From NCBI RefSeq assembly GCF_002149015.1, contig NZ_NGFO01000001.1, forward strand, positions 248,001 through 312,000: a stretch of 64,000 bases of DNA. The letters run 5' to 3'. The notes beneath the pieces were generated by a model. That model was not told where the DNA came from. It searched no databases and saw only the letters and a program-made list of their open reading frames with translations. Made by a program: the position numbers and the translations under genes. The stretch's first letter is position 1; each line of letters opens with the position of its first letter. Below, piece by piece: positions 60,550-64,000 of this stretch. This stretch comes from Gordonia lacunae (GTDB lineage: Bacteria > Actinomycetota > Actinomycetes > Mycobacteriales > Mycobacteriaceae).

Positions 60550-60981
60550 ATGGCAATCGAACCGGTGTACACCATCTCGTCGAAGGCGTCCGGCGGCGGA
60601 CGTGACGGCGAAGTCGTCTCGGCGAGCGGCCAGATCGACCTGGACCTGCGCCCGCCGAAGGAACTCGGTGGCAACGGGGAGGGAACCAATCCGGAAGAGT
60701 TGTTCTCCGCGGGATATGCGGCCTGTTTCCTCAGTGCGCTTCGCGCCACGGCCAAGCAGGCAGACACCCCGGTCCCCGACGGTGCAACCGTGGACGTCAC
60801 CGTCGGAATCGGAAAGGACCCCGCGGACAACGGCTTCGGACTCACCGTCGCCATCGAGGTGTCGCTGCCGGGTCTGGACGAGGCCAAGGCGAAGGAGCTC
60901 GCCGACCTCGCATACACCTTCTGTCCGTACTCGAAGGCCACCAAGGGCAACATCGATTCCGCGGTCACCGTCCGCGTCTGA
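60550..60981 (+). CDS. ohr: organic hydroperoxide resistance protein
   Basis: 143 residues from an ATG with GGAGGA at six-base spacing. OsmC/Ohr fold. Reduces organic peroxides with a Cys pair: AGYAACFLSALRATAK near residue 60 and TFCPYSKATKGN near 125. The short form with these motifs is Ohr rather than OsmC. No OhrR regulator lies next to it; a Dps gene follows, so the two may form a peroxide-defence pair. Confidence 0.92.
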   Translation: MAIEPVYTISSKASGGGRDGEVVSASGQIDLDLRPPKELGGNGEGTNPEELFSAGYAACFLSALRATAKQADTPVPDGATVDVTVGIGKDPADNGFGLTVAIEVSLPGLDEAKAKELADLAYTFCPYSKATKGNIDSAVTVRV

Positions 60982-61047
60982 CCGCGTCGCACCACCGCAG
61001 TCGGATCTCGACTGCATCCAGCTATGACGAGAAGGGAGTTCTTGATC

Positions 61048-61524
61048 ATGACCACCACTCCGATCACCAGCACACTCACCGACGAGCAGCAGTCCGTCGC
61101 CGGAAAGGCGTTGCAGGACACTCTCGTCGACCTCATCGACCTGTCGCTGATCGCGAAGCAGGCGCACTGGAACGTCGTCGGCAAGCAGTTCCGGTCGGTG
61201 CATCTCGACCTCGATGAACTGGTCACGGTGTCCCGGGAATTCACCGATGCGGCGGCCGAACGCGCCACCGCCATCGGCGTGAGCCCGGACGGCCGTGCCG
61301 AGACCGTCGCCAAGACCGCCCACACCAAGGGATTCGGTGAGGGATGGACCAAGGACAGTGACGTCGTCGAGTCGATCGTCGACAATCTCAAGGCAGTCGT
61401 CGCGGGTCTCCGCGAGCGAATCGGGGTCACCGAGGAGGCCGATCCGGTCACCCAGGATCTACTGATCTCGTTCGCCTCGAAACTCGAGCAGCTGCACTGG
61501 ATGTGGCAGGCGCAAATCGTCTAG
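61048..61524 (+). CDS. dps: Dps-family ferritin-like DNA-binding protein
   Basis: 158 residues from the ATG with AGGGAG upstream; an earlier ATG lacks a site. Helical Dps fold: LIAKQAHWNVVGKQFRSVHLDLDELV carries the ferroxidase His, His and Asp residues of the dimer interface. Stores iron and protects DNA against peroxide. Seventy bases after ohr and followed by a terminator. Confidence 0.92.
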   Translation: MTTTPITSTLTDEQQSVAGKALQDTLVDLIDLSLIAKQAHWNVVGKQFRSVHLDLDELVTVSREFTDAAAERATAIGVSPDGRAETVAKTAHTKGFGEGWTKDSDVVESIVDNLKAVVAGLRERIGVTEEADPVTQDLLISFASKLEQLHWMWQAQIV

Positions 61525-61548
61525 CGAGGCCGCCTGACCCTCTCACAG

Positions 61549-61592
61549 CAACGAACCCCCGCCGAGCGGTCCAGCCCGGTGGGGGTTCGTTG
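61549..61592. terminator. terminator hairpin between dps and the convergent gene
   Basis: CAACGAACCCCC (61549-61560) and GGGGGTTCGTTG (61581-61592), 12 perfect pairs; inner GCCG/CGG shortens the loop; TGTGTC follows. Confidence 0.8.
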
Positions 61593-61608
61593 TGTCTCGG
61601 GTCGCCGG

Positions 61609-62211
61609 TCAGTCGGCGGGCCGCGCCGGGACCGGGGGTTCAGCGGCGGTCGGGGCATCGGACACCGGGGCATCGGACACCGGGGCATCAGAGACCGGCG
61701 CATCGGACACCGGGGCATCGGCTGCCGGAGTCGGGTCCGGATCGGTGTCCTCGGTGGCGGCGTACGAGTCGCTGAAGGACACCCGCGGGGTCGTCGCCGA
61801 GTGGTACAGCGCGATGCCGACACACACCAGCGTCGACACGGCGAAGACGCCGGCGGCCACGATCGCGGCGATGTGCACGACGGTCGCGAAGACGCCGTCG
61901 AGTGATCCCACCGCGAGAGCCCCGGCTCCGGCGAGTACCGCGCCGAGCAGCGCCCATGCCGCACTCCGAATCCACGGCGCGACCACCGATGCATAGAAGA
62001 GCCGCTGATAGATGGTCAGCGAGAACTCGTCGACCGCGGCGAGTCGCACCTCGTCGTCGCCGGCGAGGTCGCGCAGTTCCCGGGCCAGCTGGGTCTGGCG
62101 TTGCAGGGTCGTCGATTCCCGTTCGCGGTATCGCACGAACCCGACGACGCCGAACGCCGTAGCCAAGAGTCCCAAGCCGACCATCACACCCCAGTAGTCC
62201 ACGGCAGTCAC
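61609..62211 (-). CDS. membrane protein with DAPVS repeat tail, unknown function
   Basis: About 200 residues. Start uncertain: GTG at 62211 or GTG three codons later. One helix near the N terminus (WGVMVGLGLLATAFGVVGFV), a charged segment (RERESTTLQRQTQLARELRDLAGDDE), two more helices (about 75-125), then a cytosolic tail containing four or five DAPVS repeats and a proline-rich end. No family recognised. Divergent from the 62415 gene and convergent with dps. Confidence 0.7.
   Translation of the reverse strand: MTAVDYWGVMVGLGLLATAFGVVGFVRYRERESTTLQRQTQLARELRDLAGDDEVRLAAVDEFSLTIYQRLFYASVVAPWIRSAAWALLGAVLAGAGALAVGSLDGVFATVVHIAAIVAAGVFAVSTLVCVGIALYHSATTPRVSFSDSYAATEDTDPDPTPAADAPVSDAPVSDAPVSDAPVSDAPTAAEPPVPARPAD
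61655..61729 (-). repeat. 15-bp tandem repeat (four copies plus a decayed fifth)
   Basis: GCATCGGACACCGGG on the plus strand at 61655, 61670 and 61700; the copy at 61685 has four changes; the one at 61715 is more decayed. Encodes DAPVS units in the minus-strand gene. Confidence 0.9.
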
Positions 62212-62414
62212 GCTACAACTAGAACCTGTTGCAGTCGTGAAGCGGGTCACAGGGTCGCATCGTCGTGGCCGGTCACGACCTCGCCCCGCGGTGACGGTCG
62301 AACCCGCACCGCACGCGCTGCTACGTTGGGCGACCGTCTGCGCCGGAACGGACGGGTCGGGGCGAGCCCGGCGGCCTGCGCGGAGGATTCGGGAACGAAC
62401 GGGAGGGTGCGCGG

Positions 62415-63887
62415 GTGACCGGTCGGGTGATCTGGACGTCGATCGTGTGCGTGGCTGTCGGCCTCGCGGTGAGCGCTTCGGCAACCGGTGTCGGGGCGTC
62501 AGGTGTCGGGGCGTCCGGGATCGGCGCGTATACGAGTCCGTCGCCGGGCGTCGACGTACTCGCCGGCGATGTGCCGGAGTCGGTTCAGCTCAGTCGCGAG
62601 CTGTACGCCCGATCCGACGAGGCGATCCTGGTGGGTCCCGACGCACTCGACGACGCCGCTCGCCGAGCCGCTGCGGCGCGTGTCGCACAGGACAAGCACG
62701 TGCCGGTCCTGGCGGTCACCCCGCAGACGGCGCCGAGCGTCGCCGGCGAGCTCCGACGGCTCGGGGTCGACACGGAGGTCCGCCTCGGCCGGGTCGACGG
62801 CGTTCCGGCCCCGCGTACCTCCGCGGATCTCGACGACCTGCGGGGCAACGCACCGAGGTCGGGGACCGCGCCAGTGGTGATGCTGACCCGCGACGCTCCC
62901 GCCGACGCGATCATGACGGCACGGTCCGCGGCACGGGTCGTCGAGGTGCCGGTACCCGATCCGCGTGCGACCGCCGAGTCGGTGGCGACGATCGAGGCGG
63001 CCGCGTCCGAACCGACCGCAGTGCGGGCGGTGGGTCCCGGGTTCGGCACCGCTGCGGAGTTCGCCCGTCGCGTCGAACAAGCCCGCGACACACCGGAACT
63101 GCCCGGCGGCGGGCAGGTCGTCTTCCCGGGTAGGCGGATGGTGGCGCTGTACGGATCGCCGGACGCACCGGCGCTCGGACCCCTCGGCCGGCAGGGCATC
63201 GCGGCGTCGATAGACCGGGTGCGCCGCCTCGCCGCCGAGTACCAGCGGGTGAGCGCCGAGCCGGTGGTCCCGGCGTTCGAGATCATCGCGTCGGTCGCCT
63301 CGGCCGAACCGGGCCCGGGGTCGACCTACACGAACATGATCGATCCGGAGACCCTGCGGCCCTGGGTCGAGGCCGCCGGCCGCGCCGGGGTCTACGTGAC
63401 CCTCGACCTCCAGCCGGGGCGCATGGACTTCCTGACGCAGGCGCGTCGCTATGCCGACCTGCTGGCGCAACCCCACGTCGGCCTGGCGCTGGACCCCGAG
63501 TGGCGACTGACGCCCCATCAGGTCCACCTCACCCAGATCGGTTCGGTCGGCGCCGAGGAGGTCAACCGGACCTCGGACTGGCTCGCCGGATTCGTCCGCG
63601 ACCGTCGTCTACCGCAGAAGCTGTTCGTCCTGCACCAGTTCGACGCCGGGATGCTCGACGACCGGCCCGCGATCGTGACCGATCGCGACGAGCTGCAGGT
63701 GGTTCTCCATGCCGACGGGCACGGCACCCCGGACGTCAAGATGGAAACGTGGCGCAGATTGGTCACCGATCTCCCGGCGGGAATGTGGATGGGCTGGAAG
63801 AATTTCTACACGGAGGACAAGCCGACGTTCTCGCCCGCGGCCACGCTGGCGGTGCGCCCGTCCCCGTGGTTCGTGTCGTATCAGTGA
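62415..63887 (+). CDS. secreted/lipid-anchored protein of unknown function, probable TIM-barrel domain
   Basis: 490 residues from GTG with GGGAGGG upstream. A leader (WTSIVCVAVGLAVSASA) is followed by three near-identical GVGAS units (15-bp repeats). Residues 45-130 (VDVLAGDVPESVQLSRELYARSDEAILVGPD and on) resemble a cell-wall-binding repeat type 2 module. The C-terminal half (about 240-490) alternates helices and strands with VVPAFEIIASV, VYVTLDLQPGRMDF, VGLALDPEWRLTP and KLFVLHQFD, as in a glycosidase-like barrel. Conserved acids (E in FEII, D in LALDPEW) could be catalytic. No family name can be given. It overlaps the next frame by GTGA. Confidence 0.75.
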   Translation: MTGRVIWTSIVCVAVGLAVSASATGVGASGVGASGIGAYTSPSPGVDVLAGDVPESVQLSRELYARSDEAILVGPDALDDAARRAAAARVAQDKHVPVLAVTPQTAPSVAGELRRLGVDTEVRLGRVDGVPAPRTSADLDDLRGNAPRSGTAPVVMLTRDAPADAIMTARSAARVVEVPVPDPRATAESVATIEAAASEPTAVRAVGPGFGTAAEFARRVEQARDTPELPGGGQVVFPGRRMVALYGSPDAPALGPLGRQGIAASIDRVRRLAAEYQRVSAEPVVPAFEIIASVASAEPGPGSTYTNMIDPETLRPWVEAAGRAGVYVTLDLQPGRMDFLTQARRYADLLAQPHVGLALDPEWRLTPHQVHLTQIGSVGAEEVNRTSDWLAGFVRDRRLPQKLFVLHQFDAGMLDDRPAIVTDRDELQVVLHADGHGTPDVKMETWRRLVTDLPAGMWMGWKNFYTEDKPTFSPAATLAVRPSPWFVSYQ

Positions 63888-64000
63888 CCTCGGCGTCACC
63901 GGCCGGCGCGGGGCCCGACGGACGTCGTTCGCGGCGGTTCACCGCGGGTTCCGAACGGGCCCGGAGAACTGCAACTCCGCCCGGTGGCGGGGCCGCACCG
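63884..64000 (+). CDS. start of a coding region cut by the window edge
   Basis: GTG overlapping the previous stop as GTGA, open for 39 codons to the last base. The visible part is rich in Arg, Pro, Gly and Ala and probably disordered. No function can be read. The coupling pattern, common in this window, is the main support. Confidence 0.5.
   Translation, partial: MTSASPAGAGPDGRRSRRFTAGSERARRTATPPGGGAAP

Overview
The window is high-GC actinobacterial chromosome. GTG/TTG starts, 4-base GTGA/ATGA overlaps and -10 hexamers sitting 6-7 bases before start codons are frequent. Gene content points to the Mycobacteriales, most likely Gordonia or a close relative: MurT/GatD, a LigC-PolD end-joining pair, the two-gene tuberculostearic-acid operon, a DUF222/HNH (13E12-type) gene, and the block dnaX - EbfC - RecR - GatD/MurT - leuA - ask - asd. 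From memory this block parallels the M. tuberculosis Rv3731-to-Rv3708c neighbourhood, with extra genes inserted here. The genus was not tested by any search. No insertion sequence, prophage, CRISPR array or secondary-metabolite cluster was found.

1-12.2 kb: end of a tRNA-guanine transglycosylase that lacks the usual zinc cysteines; an HNH gene behind an SOS-box promoter; an SDR; a coupled class II aldolase/PfkB kinase pair; two overlapping CNNM-type membrane proteins; GluQRS; the LigC/PolD pair; an NmrA-like protein. 12.3-18.2 kb: tRNA-Ser(GGA), SRP RNA (ffs), an AspB-type aminotransferase, a GT87 membrane glycosyltransferase and dnaX. 18.2-24.8 kb: a VanX-like dipeptidase, the tmsA-tmsB lipid operon, an SRPBCC protein, a pseudouridine synthase, EbfC and RecR. 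24.8-31.4 kb: a secreted TAP-like hydrolase, a small kinase, a coupled small secreted protein and trypsin-like protease, a family 5 uracil-DNA glycosylase, and GatD/MurT for lipid II amidation.

31.4-42 kb: an esterase, an EamA transporter, thioredoxin, a LysR regulator, a thiolase-TetR-acyl-CoA dehydrogenase operon, a monooxygenase, an LLM flavoenzyme, and leuA preceded by a short leucine-rich leader peptide. 42-49.1 kb: an MHS transporter, a GH16 glucanase, a nitroreductase, a divergent DHA2 efflux pump/TetR pair with clustered GTACGC half-sites, and a PIG-V-like mannosyltransferase. 49.3-56.7 kb: ask (with a nested beta-subunit start) and asd; gntR-gntK-gntP; a MerR regulator divergent from a hydrolase-MFS pair whose promoter has a 20-base spacer. 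56.8-64 kb: secreted and membrane proteins of unknown role, a secretory lipase, Ohr, Dps, and a truncated frame at the edge.

Three themes run through the window. (1) A mosaic palindromic repeat lies at four intergenic sites, three of them between convergent genes. (2) Many transcripts look leaderless. (3) Three unrelated genes carry 15-bp tandem repeats encoding pentapeptides.
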